DNA of 64,000 nt. Origin: Saposhnikovia divaricata (taxonomy: Eukaryota > Streptophyta > Magnoliopsida > Apiales > Apiaceae). Positions 30,963 through 42,028 of this stretch are shown piece by piece. The position numbers and the translations under genes were made by a program. The stretch's first letter is position 1. Every line of letters begins with the position of its first letter. The notes beneath the pieces are model-generated. The model saw only the letters and a list, made by a program, of their open reading frames with translations. It was not told where the DNA came from and searched no databases. Location of the stretch: NCBI GenBank assembly GCA_036435485.1, contig CM071596.1, forward strand, positions 18,378,001 to 18,442,000, in the 5' to 3' direction.

Positions 30963-31781
30963 TTAAACAGGACAGTTTCTCTTCCAGTGACCAGTTTTCT
31001 TACAGTAGTGACATTCACCCTTAGCAACCCCACCTTTAGGCTTTAAAGCCTGTTTGGGACCTGACTTTGGCTTGGGTGTAGAATCAGATCCAATCTTCTT
31101 ATTACCCTTCCACTTGCCTTTCCCCTTGGCCTTACCTTTATTGTCCACCATCAGTATGGGAGCAGGTTCAGCTGTCTTCATGTTGGTCTCATATGTTCTC
31201 AACATATGCAACGATTCAGTAGGTGTTTTGTCAAATTCATTCATATTGTAGTTCACAACAAACTGAGTGAATTTGTTATTCAAAGAATTCATGATTAGGT
31301 CAATACCAGTTTCCGCAGCAATCGGGAAACCCAAAGTAGCAAGGTACTCAGTGTAACCAATCATCTTCAGAACATGTGGGCCAACTGGTTCACTTGCCCC
31401 TTGTTTGCAATTAAAGAGTGACTTACTCGTGTTGAACCTTTCTTGATGAGTTTGGCTTGCAAACATGCTTTGCAAGTGCTCATTGATAGTATATGCATCC
31501 ATATGCACATGCTGTCTTTGAAGCTCAGCACTCATAGTTGCCAACATAAGACATGCAACATCATTTGCATCATTCTCATCCCTTGCGTGGGCCGCTATTT
31601 CCTCAGCAGTAGTGCCTTTGGGAAGGGGACCTGGCGGAGGGATATCAATGCAATGAAGCTTACGCTCCTGCCTGAGGACAATCCTCAAATTCCTCTGCCA
31701 GTCTAGGAAGTTGTTTCCTCCTGTCAGCTTGTCCTTCTCAAGGACTGATCGTACGGATAGTCTGTTTGTGTTGTTTGCCAT
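30963..31781 (-). CDS. gag: Element D gag
   Basis: ATG 31779-31781 opens 272 codons ending TAA 30963-30965. It shows the copia gag domain (WQRNLRIVLRQE near residue 29), a Lys/Gly/Pro-rich basic stretch (about 215-255) and one zinc knuckle CHYCKKTGHWKRNC just before the stop. In this lineage gag and pol normally form one polyprotein, and here the same frame resumes immediately after the stop. The stop is therefore best seen as a mutation, though it leaves an intact gag. Confidence 0.88.
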   Translation of the reverse strand: MANNTNRLSVRSVLEKDKLTGGNNFLDWQRNLRIVLRQERKLHCIDIPPPGPLPKGTTAEEIAAHARDENDANDVACLMLATMSAELQRQHVHMDAYTINEHLQSMFASQTHQERFNTSKSLFNCKQGASEPVGPHVLKMIGYTEYLATLGFPIAAETGIDLIMNSLNNKFTQFVVNYNMNEFDKTPTESLHMLRTYETNMKTAEPAPILMVDNKGKAKGKGKWKGNKKIGSDSTPKPKSGPKQALKPKGGVAKGECHYCKKTGHWKRNCPV

Positions 31782-33587
31782 TATTTAGTATCTACAATGA
31801 TAAAAGCACAAAATAAACATTAGATTGTCTGAATTTATAAATTATTATGTTCAAATGATTATGATATATATTCATAATATATCTCCCACTATTTTTATCA
31901 AATCAATAGCCCTTACTATTAATTCAGAAAGTATATCCCATAAATCTTTCTAGTGAGCCAAGATCCATATTTCGTCATGTCCTAAGTCAACCACTGGTAG
32001 TCCTTAAAACATGATTATTTAGGTAGACAACAGTTGTCAATTATATCATATATAATTCTTGGAAAGTTTGGTGATCAACGATTGATCTTATCTATCAAAT
32101 AGATTTTCAACCAAACTCTATGCTTCTAAGTTCATAATAGTTGAATATAACCTTTTATTTCCACCATATTATGACGACTCAGTTAAGTTAGACCCAATGA
32201 TACAATGGCCAAATATAACCGTTTATATTCGTCACATCTCACCACGATAGACAGGAGTCCCCTGCCACTGACAGCCTTTCCCCTTATCGATCTAGGATTC
32301 GATGAGTGTTCATTCATTGGAAAGCATCTGATTTAAAACTTAATATTTTTGTTAAGGGGTTTAGAATTAAAAACAACCATGATCCCATCATAAAGAGATT
32401 CCCAATTTTTTCCTTGAATTAAATACTTCAAATCAATATTCATCAATAGTTTGATTTCCAGGTTGTTGGAGGAGTCACAAGTGGCCTCGCTTAATACCCA
32501 ACTTCCTTACAGGTAAAACCCGTTTTTGACAAAATCTCCCCATATCGAAATAATTGAAAATTCGTATTTAATTCCGTGTTTCATAAACACAGAAATCTCA
32601 TGATCGTTATGTTAAATTTTAAAATCTCGAATCGTTACAGATTTTAACTTGTTTAAGCAGGCATGGCATGGGTGATGTATCTAATACATACATGATTAAT
32701 CTAATCAAACATGCATCTTTATCTCTACACATACATTATATATCGCATACATTCATATATATGTAAAGTGCAGTAAGTAAACGTGCTTGGTTATGGCCTT
32801 TATCCTAAATGATCCTTTTCAAGCTAATGAAAAGAATCAAGGTCAATCTATGTTGGATAAATATAAATACAATTACAAGTCTTCATTCTTCTCTTTCTCC
32901 TTGGTTGCTTCTCCTCATTGATCGTCCTTCAATCTTCAAGTACATTACATTGAATAATTGAATACAACCTATACTAATGTACTTACATAATAAAACTCGA
33001 GTTACATTCGAGGTTAAATAATTACAAGAATGAAGAAAACGACATGCAAGTCGTATTTATAAAACCACAAACCATTAAACTAAGGGTCTTAAGGCCATAA
33101 CCAGCACCATGCTCAAATAAACAATTAAGAACATATAAACAAACACTACGGGGGTCGAGCTGAGGATTTTTTAAAATTCCAGAAGACTCGACCTCTTAAG
33201 AAATCATCAATTTCTTAACAAAAGATCATATCTTTTAGCCTCTGCCGCCACTGCATCATATACAGTTCTGGAAGCATGTATCATATACATTCAAATCATA
33301 TCCCAGTTTACAGATCGTGTCCATACACAATCTGTCCAACAGTTTATATCACTATATAAACCTGACAACATGCATAACATACAAAAATCGTATACTTATC
33401 AGTCATGACAGATTGTAAACATGCTTGTATCATTATATCATAATATTCAACATAACAGAATCATATATGAACGACATAACATATTATAATCGACATATCT
33501 CATAAATGTTTCATGGCAGATTCATATAACATGCATACATGCATCGAATACAGTAAACACGTAACCAAATCATCCCCTTATACACGT
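31782..33587 (-). other. Element D 5' leader, non-coding
   Basis: 1.8-kb untranslated leader between PBS and gag, AT-rich, with short alternating AT stretches. I see no further gene. Confidence 0.7.
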
Positions 33588-33600
33588 AGCTCTGATACCA
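33588..33600 (-). other. Element D primer binding site (tRNA-iMet)
   Basis: TGGTATCAGAGCT on the minus strand, one base from the 5' LTR. Confidence 0.93.
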
Positions 33601-33601
33601 T

Positions 33602-35087
33602 TGTTGGGTTTCGAGGCATAAAACGCAGCGGATAAACGTAAATAAAACAATAAATTTTTTAAACCCAAACCAGGATCCATGTATAATTATGGACAGATTA
33701 TGGAGATTACGAATCATACCTTTAAAAAGCTTTACTTTCACAAACTCAACGGAGATCCTAGCTTGTAATCACCACACACAATCTTCATGTCAAGATCTGT
33801 GTCTCTAAGGTAATCCACACGAATGTCTGACCGTCCAACGATCCGAGGAGCCAGGTACTAGCCCGCGAAGAACAGCCTCTCTCTATCTCTCTAGCCTCTC
33901 AAAGAGCTGCTAGGGTTTTTAATAAAAAATGATTTTATGAAATCCCTAACCCTAAAGTAATACATCATCATGTATTTATATGAGAGATAATGGGCTAAAA
34001 TCAAAAAACCGAATTGGGCTTACTTTATTAAATTCGAATTTACTTAGATAATTAATTAGGACCAGTCCAATTAATTAAATAGCCAATTCTTTATTTAATA
34101 ATGATTTAATTTAAATTCTCAATTTAAATTAAAACTCCTTTTAAGACAATCTAAGTGTGTGACCCTATAGGTTATTATTACGTTGGAAACGATTTTAAAG
34201 TCTCAATTAAAATCGTAAACAAAGAGCGGCATCTAGTAATACATCATTGCTACCCAAGTAATAATAATTTAAATGGTGATCCATATTAAACCTTTCATGA
34301 TTAATGTTTCCGTGTAATATAATCCCTTTAACCAAATATTATAGATTAAACTCGAGGCGTGTGTTTAGTCATCCTCTTCAACATTTAATCCGGGTTTACT
34401 TGATCCAAGAGTAGACTATTTAAAAACAAATCATTATTTGAGCACGGCCATGCATTTTATAGTCTCACTCAATCAAGAGGCCAATAATATCTCTCCTAAT
34501 TATAGGAGGGTTAAATCCTTTATCTATCATTCATATTTCTCATGCGACTCATGATATACCCGATGTCCACTTTTATCATCACTCGGTCAAAGGTAACTTT
34601 TAATGTAGTCAAAGTATATTAATCCTCGTATAGAAATATAATGATCTCAAGTCAAAGGATCATTACACCATTATCACAGTGAGTCTTTCTTATGACTTTA
34701 TTAAACATGAAGAATCTCATTGTGGGTCTGTCCAGTACCATGTACTCCTACATGTACCTATGTATTGACTTTAGTATCTCCATACTTATAACCAATGAGA
34801 TGTGGTTATCTGTCAAACAATATACTAGTCTATTTATGTATTATTATTGTCCTATAATAATAATACTCGACCAGCGACCTTTTAAGAATATGATATATTA
34901 TATAAACTCAAGTTCAAGTCATTTACTTAAACTATATAATGTGTATCATGATTCTAAGGACATTTATTATGCTAACAAATATATCACAGTAATTAAAGTC
35001 ATAATAAATACGTTTATTGAATTATCAAATGACATAAAGGTTTATTCAAAGAAACAATGTATTGCCTCTAGGGCACCTACACTAACA
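33602..35087 (-). repeat. Element D 5' LTR (right LTR, 1486 bp)
   Basis: TGTTGGG...ACTAACA. TATAAATA on the minus strand (33973-33980) is the likely TATA box of the element. Confidence 0.93.
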
Positions 35088-35092
35088 GACAA
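35088..35092. repeat. Target-site duplication of element D, right copy (GACAA)
   Basis: Matches 26248-26252. Element C's env-like frame continues from here. Confidence 0.95.
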
Positions 35093-36133
35093 GAAGAAGA
35101 AGAATAGCAAAAGAAAGGAGATGATGACCAAGGCAGAGTCTATGAGAGGAAAAATGAAAAATAGCAAGCCATAGGCATTGCTAGCAGTAATCTCACCACA
35201 ACACAAGACTCTAAGTCTAGGGTGAATGTTGTTAGTAATGACTTACCAAAATCTAATTCCATGGCTTCTACAACTATTTTACCACCTCAAGAAGAGAAGA
35301 AGATTCAAGTCAAGAAACCATCTATATGTTTCAAAAAGCAAACTCCTAATGGAATACTACAATGGTCTACCAGCAAAGGTCACATACTACTGCCAGGCAA
35401 CCACACTAAAAGGATCAAATTCAAACAAGCAGCAAGAAAACCAAAGCTTTCCAAATCAAGAACCCTAACAATCTATCCATGCCTAAAACTCCAACCACTA
35501 GATGAAGACTACAATGAAGACCAACTGGAATACCTTAGAGCTCAAAGAATCTATCATGTTTCAATCATTGATGACTCCCTTGAGATCAAGTATACTGATG
35601 GAAGACAAAAGAAATTTAAACAAGGGCAGTGTCAAAATTGGGACAAGTTATATGACATAGAAAGGATTATTGCCATGTTGGATGCAAATGATAAAGTGGA
35701 AAGAGTATGGAAGCTGGAACTGATTGACTTTGTGAAGATGAAAAGAGATCATGAAGAGCTGATAAGAAAAGGGTGCCTTGAGAAGTGGATGAAAAAGGAA
35801 AAAGAAATTGATAAACTGGAAGCTGAAGAAGAAGTATTGAGGGCTAAGGGATTGTGTAGAGTTCAATTCAATCCCTATGTGGTGAAGTATAGATGAAGAA
35901 ATGGAGATAATGTCAATATAAGAATGAACCTACTCAATCACTATCCTGCCAACATTCTGAAACCAGTACTTGAAGATTTCAAAACCTCTATCTTGCTTGA
36001 AGAATTGGATGCAATGGCAGAAATTATAAGAGCTATGGATGAGAATGCAAGGAAGGAAAAAGAAAGAAAACAGAAGGCATATGATGATCTACTAGCCAAG
36101 GAAATGGAGATGGAATCAAATGATAAAGGCTAG
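35093..36133 (+). pseudogene. Element C env-like gene, decayed part 2
   Basis: Continues in frame from 26252 through a Lys-rich stretch to TAG 35172-35174. A frameshift near 35165 leads to the second frame, open from about 35165 to TGA 35894-35896 and, in the same frame, on to TAG 36131-36133. The C-terminal module (YHVSIIDDSLEIKYTDG, then KLELIDFVKMKRDHEEL) and a Glu/Lys-rich tail match the general build of Sirevirus env-like C-termini. At least one frameshift and two stops make it a pseudogene. Confidence 0.75.
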
Positions 36134-36283
36134 CATCTCATCATAGTCTGTAAGATTACACACTTGTATTTCTATTCATGTTCTTAGTTCAAATCTACAT
36201 ACTTGTACTTTTCAAAGTTTAATCTTTATGTATGTTAGGCTTGTTATCAGGCATGAAATTGTGACTAAGGGTCTTACTCACAA

Positions 36284-36295
36284 TTTGGGGGAGAT
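36284..36295 (+). other. Element C polypurine tract
   Basis: TTTGGGGGAGAT directly before the LTR. It is the third Sirevirus PPT in the window with the same core. Confidence 0.88.
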
Positions 36296-37567
36296 TGTTA
36301 GTCACAGAGACATGTCTGTACTCATATAATAACAAGCCTAAGTATGTGTAATGCTATGCATTACCTACATGACCTCTTAACTAAGGGAACCTCTAGTTGT
36401 AGAGTTTCTATTTGTTTTGTACTTGTAATATGCATCAAATCCTAGTTGTGTAACTGTACTTATAAAGTCAAGAATAATGCTTGAAAGAAGTTCCAAGGTT
36501 CATGCCTCAAGCAAGAAGATAAAGACTGTCAAATAATCACAGTTGGGATTTGAAGAAATGAAGAATTTGCCTAAGTACCAATTCGAGAAGTACATTTGTC
36601 TATTTGAGAAGTCTAGCATTCGACAAGTCAAGGATTCGATATCTGAGAAGACACTATTCGATATCTCTGAATGAACTATTCGATATCTCAGAGATTCGAC
36701 ATGTCTAGTTGTTCTATTCGAGAACTCATGGAGTCAACAAGTCAAAGCATCATTCGAGTTCTCTAAGAGTCAACAAGACAATGCTCTATTCGATATCTCA
36801 AGGACTAAAGAAGCTATTCGATATCTCAGGGATTCGATAAGTAAAATGCTCTATTCGATATCTCAAGGATTCCTGAAGAAAAGACTTATTCGAGAAGTCA
36901 TTCGATATGACAGTTTAACAGTATTTGAGAACTCAGAGTTATCGATCAAGTCAATTCTAGTTCTCGAATCACCAACAGAGTTACTTCTCGAATACAATCT
37001 TGGAGACAAAATGCTGAAGAATTGTACAAGTCGGAACCCTGCAATAAGCTAAAGCACTTTATGGACCACAATCTGTAATGTACTTTGGAAAAGCCTACAA
37101 AGAAGCTTGGAGAGATGTACAAGAGAAAAAGAGCTAAAGATGTGGATCTGAACAGAGCTTTGCAAAGTCAAATCTGTAGCCGTTTGGATGCTTACTCAAA
37201 AAGGATAGACATACTAGAAAGTAAAGTTGTTTAGCTACCTTATTTGTAGTAAGTAGGTTGTATTCATGCTCTATAAGGATACAGCCTCACTTCCTTAGAA
37301 GTTAAGTTTTTCATACACAAAAGAAAACATCTCTCTGAGAAAAACGAAGCTGAGAATACTAACATTTGTATTCACAGATTGTAGCAAAATCTTTATCTAA
37401 TAAAATATTAGATTAAAGTGACATTGTTTCTTGTGTTGTTCTTAATCCGCATTTACAAATCTACACACACAAACACATATTGTGCTACACTGATTCAAGA
37501 ACAAAGAAAAGTTCAAGAATCCATTCACCCCCCCTCTTTATTCTTTAGTCGTATTCAATACTTAACA
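36296..37567 (+). repeat. Element C 3' LTR
   Basis: 1272-bp LTR, TGTTAG...CTTAACA, with TATA-like CTATAAGG (37271-37278) and a run of seven C (37528-37534) 33 bases before the end. Between 36580 and 36990 it has about 16 boxes built on ATTCGA, most often TATTCGATATCTCA. These boxes are unrelated in sequence to those of A and B. Confidence 0.85.
36580..36990. repeat. ATTCGATATCTCA box cluster in element C LTR
   Basis: About 16 ATTCGA boxes, most continuing as TATCTCA or GAAGTC/GAACTC. They lie upstream of the TATA, in the same relative place as the boxes in A's LTR. Confidence 0.85.
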
Positions 37568-38816
37568 GTACTAAAACATATCATAGAATTAACTAAGCCA
37601 AGAGTTTCTAGAATGGAAACAATGTCAATGCACTACAATTGCCTACAACATGGGAAAAAAATACTAGAGTTCTAGATTGGTTTTGTAATTCTTAAAGTGG
37701 TCTGGAAGCTATAGACAAATAATAGCTACATGCATTAGGGCTGAGCAAAAAACTGAAAAATTCCGAAATCGAAACCGCTATAAACTGATCCGAAACCGAA
37801 ATATTAAAAACCGAGACCGAATCCGATTATGCGGTTTCGGTTTTTTATTGCAGCTAAACTTGAGGTGACCAAGTTTAGTACACCAGTTTAAAATGGTGGA
37901 ACTTCCTCGCATTCAAGGAATATTTATTTCTCTATTCGGAAACTGGTCAGTGGATTATGCAGGAAGGTTGGTACAACAAAATTGCATGGTCTCATTTTCT
38001 GCTTCTGGTTGTTTAATACAGGACTTGCGAATCAGGACTTATTTGTATCATGCTTTTGTATTGTTTTTCTGATATTTTACAAATTTTACGTACTTTTCAT
38101 TTAAGTAAGGTATGTCAAGCATGGCCTACTGCAGATTTGCTTCTCTGAAACTCAAAATGGTACACATAGGAACAAGAAATTGTGAATCAAAGAAAGTGAA
38201 GTAAACATTAAAATCCATGGATTATTATCAATCCATTAAAATGCCATGTGGAATGATAGGCCTCATACCGTAACAAATGAAGAAGATGATGATAATCAAT
38301 ACAATGAAAATGAGGAACACATGAATGACGAGAACTAGATCAATAAGCATATTTTTTATTATCTTGTTCTCGAATCTTTAATGTTTTTTTTTTGAAATAC
38401 CGTCATTCAATATTTTAAAATTTTCGGACTATATTGATTTTGGACTATTTATTTATAAATTGTTATCTTTAATTGATATATAGATATTATAAAATAAAAA
38501 AATATTAAGAAATCAATCTTGTTGAATCTATGGGATTTTATTTATTCTATAAAAATTCATCATAATCAATCCATCATAATCGGTAGAGAATTAAAATAAT
38601 CTGTGTAGGGTCTATAATAGATTTTAAACAATCCATAGATTTACACATTCCATTAAAATCCATGGATTATTATCAATCCAATAGAATCTCAATTGAATAC
38701 ATCCCTCTTAGATGTTTCTCTTATCCAACTGGTCGAAGATATTTTCCAAAAATTTCTTCGGAAAAATTTAAACACTTGAGCTGAACATTTTGAACGAATC
38801 CATTATTTAAATCAAA
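37568..38816. other. Intergenic sequence with small repeat remnants
   Basis: No gene seen. 37736-37850 begins TAGGGCTGAGCAAAAAAC and carries CCGAAA/CGGTTT repeats, like one end of a hAT element. A motif 'AAAATCCATGGATTATTATC' occurs at about 38210 and 38660, near sequence resembling a decayed MITE that ends about 38705. Neither has both ends. Confidence 0.4.
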
Positions 38817-39164
38817 CTAGCTGATAACCCGTGCAAATCACGGGCACATATTGAACACAAGCGGAGCTTAAAATATTAATATTAATTATTTAATTAATAA
38901 ATACTACTTAATTATGTATTTATAGAGAATCGGATCAGAGATAAAACTATAAAAATTAAAATAAATAAAATTTTATAATTATATAGTTATAAGGAATCGA
39001 ACCCTGGTGAAGCTAAAAAAAAATTAAAGTAAACAAATCTTGTATAATTATGTAGTTGTAAGGAATCGAACCTCGAACAAATTTAGTATTTTGATACTTT
39101 AATACTATTGTGTATCAATAAATCATGATTTTCCACATTAATAAAGAGTATAGATTAGTATAGA
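38817..39164 (-). mobile_element. Non-autonomous Helitron, about 348 bp
   Basis: Read on the minus strand, it starts TCTATACTA and ends with a hairpin (CCCGTG/CACGGG) followed shortly by CTAG, flanked by A and T. These are the Helitron termini. A second TCTATACT at 39154 makes the 5' end uncertain by ten bases. It has the same family traits as the cluster at 62330-64000. Confidence 0.65.
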
Positions 39165-39775
39165 TACGATTATTTTTCTTTATAACCTTTTACGAGATTG
39201 TAAAATATATTGATCAACCAAAAAAAATATTTAGGACAGAATTATAAAGTTGGACAAATATAATCCAAGCTACACCCAAACGCACATTGCGGATATGCGA
39301 TGATAAAAGTCAAAAAAATGGTCACATGCAAATTATCTGCAGAAACCAGTGTAATGTTGGTCTTGGAGTTTGTAGGTTACAATACAAGAATATAATTTCA
39401 GAATTCAAGGCGCAGGAGGAGCATTTCTTTTTGTTTTCAGATAGTAACGGCAAATGCTACAAGACTCTGTTCACACCCATATACGCTAATCTCCAAATTT
39501 GCGGTAGTAAGTGCAATTAGTAAGGGTCAATTTATTTTATGTTAAACGGTCCAATTACGCAATAAAAACAAGTGAGTAAGATTTAATAAATCAAATACAG
39601 TAAAATGCAGTAAAAAATGTGACAACTTGCAAATGATTACCCAGTCTGTCCATTTTCATTACATTTGATAAAAAGTCTGACCACCAGTTCAGGCTCTGCT
39701 GCACATAGTCTGACCACCAGTTGCTTCATAAATTTTGTATTTAACGGAGACTAAATTTGCAAAATCAGTGCGTGA
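39165..39775. other. Intergenic, nothing recognised
   Basis: AT-rich sequence. A 77-codon open frame at 39287-39520 has no recognisable domain or codon signal and I do not call it. Confidence 0.5.
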
Positions 39776-39784
39776 ATGTGTTTA

Positions 39785-39990
39785 GAGGAGTGCTAGGAAT
39801 CCTAAATTGGATCCCAAAAAAAGTTCTCAAATGACGTGACATTGATGATTTGACAGTATGAGATAGGAGTATTTTAATTGGTGTTATTGATGTAAATACA
39901 GGGGGCCCATCATAATATGATCAAACAGAAAATGATACGTGCCATTTGGGAATTTTTTTGGGATCCAATTTGGGGACTCTAGTATTTTCC
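39785..39990. mobile_element. 206-bp MITE with 9-bp target duplication ATGTGTTTA
   Basis: Both ends carry a long inverted repeat: the left reads GAGGAGTGCTAGGAATCC then AAATTGGATCCCAAAAAA, and the right complement reads GGAAAATACTAGAGTCC then the same AAATTGGATCCCAAAAAA. ATGTGTTTA at 39776-39784 and 39991-39999 is a perfect 9-bp duplication, as Mutator-like transposases make. Confidence 0.85.
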
Positions 39991-39999
39991 ATGTGTTTA

Positions 40000-40726
40000 A
40001 TTACTCCTATATTAACCCGCGCAAGGTACGAGAATGATTTAATTTGATTAAATTATTTTTTGTTGATTTTGTTTGCTGTATTTGTGTGTTGACGGTTCGA
40101 TATATGATGTATATTACATTACATGTTAGAAATTTTTTTTATGATGATGAACAACTTTCAATTTATCGTAATTTAGTGTGATCTTATCATTGAAAATTGT
40201 GTTGCGGCTATTAAGTATGTATAGTTTATACTTTCTTCCATCTCAAAGTTGGCAATATCATCTAAATAATTGTAAGAAGCGAATATGACCTAAAGCGCAA
40301 TTTTAATCCTCATTATAATTTTCACCACATTTTAGGTATGAGTGACATGAGATAAATTTTGCTAGTTTAATGCTATAATCCCTCCTATATAAAAACAAAA
40401 AAGCACCATACCCAAACAACTCGTGCAATTTTTAATTTTGAAATAAGACCACACAAGACAAAGATACATAGAATTTACTTAAATGCATATGCGTGCATTG
40501 GACAGACTCCACAATACTAAGTGTTTTTGCAAATAATTAGATTATTGAGATTTTTTTTTTCTAATAAATGATCCTCTAAATATTCTACAAAATATTTATA
40601 TTCTTTTTAATTTTTACATTAAATGAAATGATACAAATTTTATCAATAGAATAAATATACGATTCTTGTATATGTATAGAGATATATAAAATTATGTAAA
40701 ATTTATTTGTCACATGATATGTGAAT
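40000..40726. other. Intergenic, nothing recognised
   Basis: AT-rich sequence without genes or clear repeats. Confidence 0.5.
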
Positions 40727-40734
40727 AATATAGG

Positions 40735-41477
40735 TAGAGATGCAGAAAAAGCCATTCGGATCGGACTTTATCCGAGCTTTAAAAAACACGGGCTTTTTAA
40801 GAATCGGACCGGGCCGGGCTTTTTCAAAAATCGGGTCGGGCCGAGCTTTCTCTAAAATATGAGGCCCGTTTTAGGTCCTCGAGCGGGGCCGGGCTTTTAT
40901 TCAGTCTTTTTTTGAAATTTATATATACGTAATTTTTGTCTTTTTTTGCAAAGTTAATATATTAATATAAAAAAAATCTTACAGAAGAAATAACCTATAA
41001 AAATCTACACCCCTGAACTTCAAGTATCCGGAATAAATAAGAATAAACACCACGAAACCTAAAACTAATTTCGAGAAGCACATCCTCTACACTCAATAAA
41101 TCTTCTTGAAAGAAGGGCTTATTATGCATATTGTTGAATCCTAGACTCATGATCTTCACATCCCCTCTATTGCTAAGTTTAATATTCTTCAAATTTATTA
41201 AAAATATTAAATATTTTTAGATTTTATCTATAAAAAATTAAATTTTTATTCAGATTTATTAAAAAGCCCGGGTTTTTATTCAGGGCGAATCGGGCTTTAT
41301 TCAGGATTTTTAAGGCTTTTAACCGGATATTATGGTATTCGGGCCGGGCCGGGCTTGATAAAAAATAGGAGGCCCATCTTAGGCCCATGGGGGCCCCGAA
41401 CCGGAACGACCTTTTTGGGATTTTTTACGGATCGGATCGTGCCGGATTTCGGGCTTAATGGTTTTTGAACATCTCTA
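40735..41477. mobile_element. hAT-like non-autonomous element, 743 bp
   Basis: Starts TAGAGATG and ends CATCTCTA. Subterminal GGGCCGGGC-type repeats occur at both ends in inverted orientation. The flanks AATATAGG (40727-40734) and AATATGTG (41478-41485) match at 6 of 8, fitting an aged 8-bp hAT duplication. A related unoccupied copy of the flank at about 41640-41690 supports an insertion. No transposase is visible; a 65-codon minus frame at 40995-41192 is not convincing. Confidence 0.7.
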
Positions 41478-41568
41478 AATATGTGGCACCTGAGCGAAAC
41501 AATTATTTTTTCTTGTTTTTTTAAGCAGCATTGCTGAATAAACTAATGTATTCTAATATTTAACCAAA

Positions 41569-41850
41569 TAGGCATTTGGTACATCGGTTGTAGTGGTGAA
41601 CTAAATTTATTAAAATTATGGTATAAAAATTATTTGACACATGATATGTGAATACTGTGGGGCTCCTGAACGAAACAATTATATTTTCTTAATTTTTTTT
41701 ACCCAAATAAGCATCTGGTACAGTGGTTGTAGTGGTGAACTAAATTTATTAAAATTATGATTTAGAGGTCATGGGTTCAATTCCCAACAACATAAAAACA
41801 TTTCATTATTTTATTGATGTTAACTCTTGGGGACATAATAATAAAATTAT
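41569..41850 (+). repeat. SINE-like sequence and partial tandem copy
   Basis: TGGTACAGTGG (41717-41727) matches an RNA polymerase III A box, and GGTTCAATTCC (about 41771) a B box, followed by an A/T-rich tail, as in tRNA-derived SINEs. About 140 bases upstream a second copy (from 41569) repeats the first 60 bases but lacks the B box. Confidence 0.45.
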
Positions 41851-42028
41851 AATAATTTGAGAGCATATATGTAAATTACACATGAATAAAATGTGACATG
41901 TCCTATTATACGTATATAATAAATTGTGAGGAAAGTGATCTAATGTTCAATTAATCGGCTAAAAACAACTGGCATTTGGTTTTAGAATATTTTGTTTCAC
42001 TTTGATTGACTTTGGGAGATAACATTAA

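Larger units (their letters stand above)
26253..35087 (-). mobile_element. Element D: complete Tork/Angela-type copia retrotransposon
   Basis: An 8,835-bp - strand element with LTRs 26253-27807 and 33602-35087, both TGTTGGG...ACTAACA, PBS for initiator tRNA-Met, gag and pol in one frame, PPT and duplication GACAA. It has no env-like gene. Long LTRs and the RT sequence (WKMDVKTAFLNG, YVDDILLMG) suggest the Tork/Angela side of Ty1/copia; the exact lineage is my inference. LTRs differ by about 35 substitutions in 1486 by eye, plus a 69-bp length difference. The polyprotein has three stop codons, so this copy is inactive. Confidence 0.93.
24926..37567 (+). mobile_element. Element C: outermost Sirevirus, 3' half, interrupted by elements A and D
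   Basis: What remains in the window is the C-terminal part of an env-like gene (24926-26252 and 35093-36133), the PPT and the 3' LTR (36296-37567). Its 5' portion must lie left of element A. D inserted in the env-like gene with duplication GACAA, and the gene reads across the insertion in frame. GTACT (37568-37572) after the LTR should be its target duplication, but the other copy is not visible. Confidence 0.85.

Noticed and set aside
36846..37052. Open frame in element C LTR
   Set aside because: It covers the ATTCGA box cluster and has no coding features.
39287..39520. 77-codon open frame
   Set aside because: No domain, no context, and typical of chance in AT-rich intergenic DNA.
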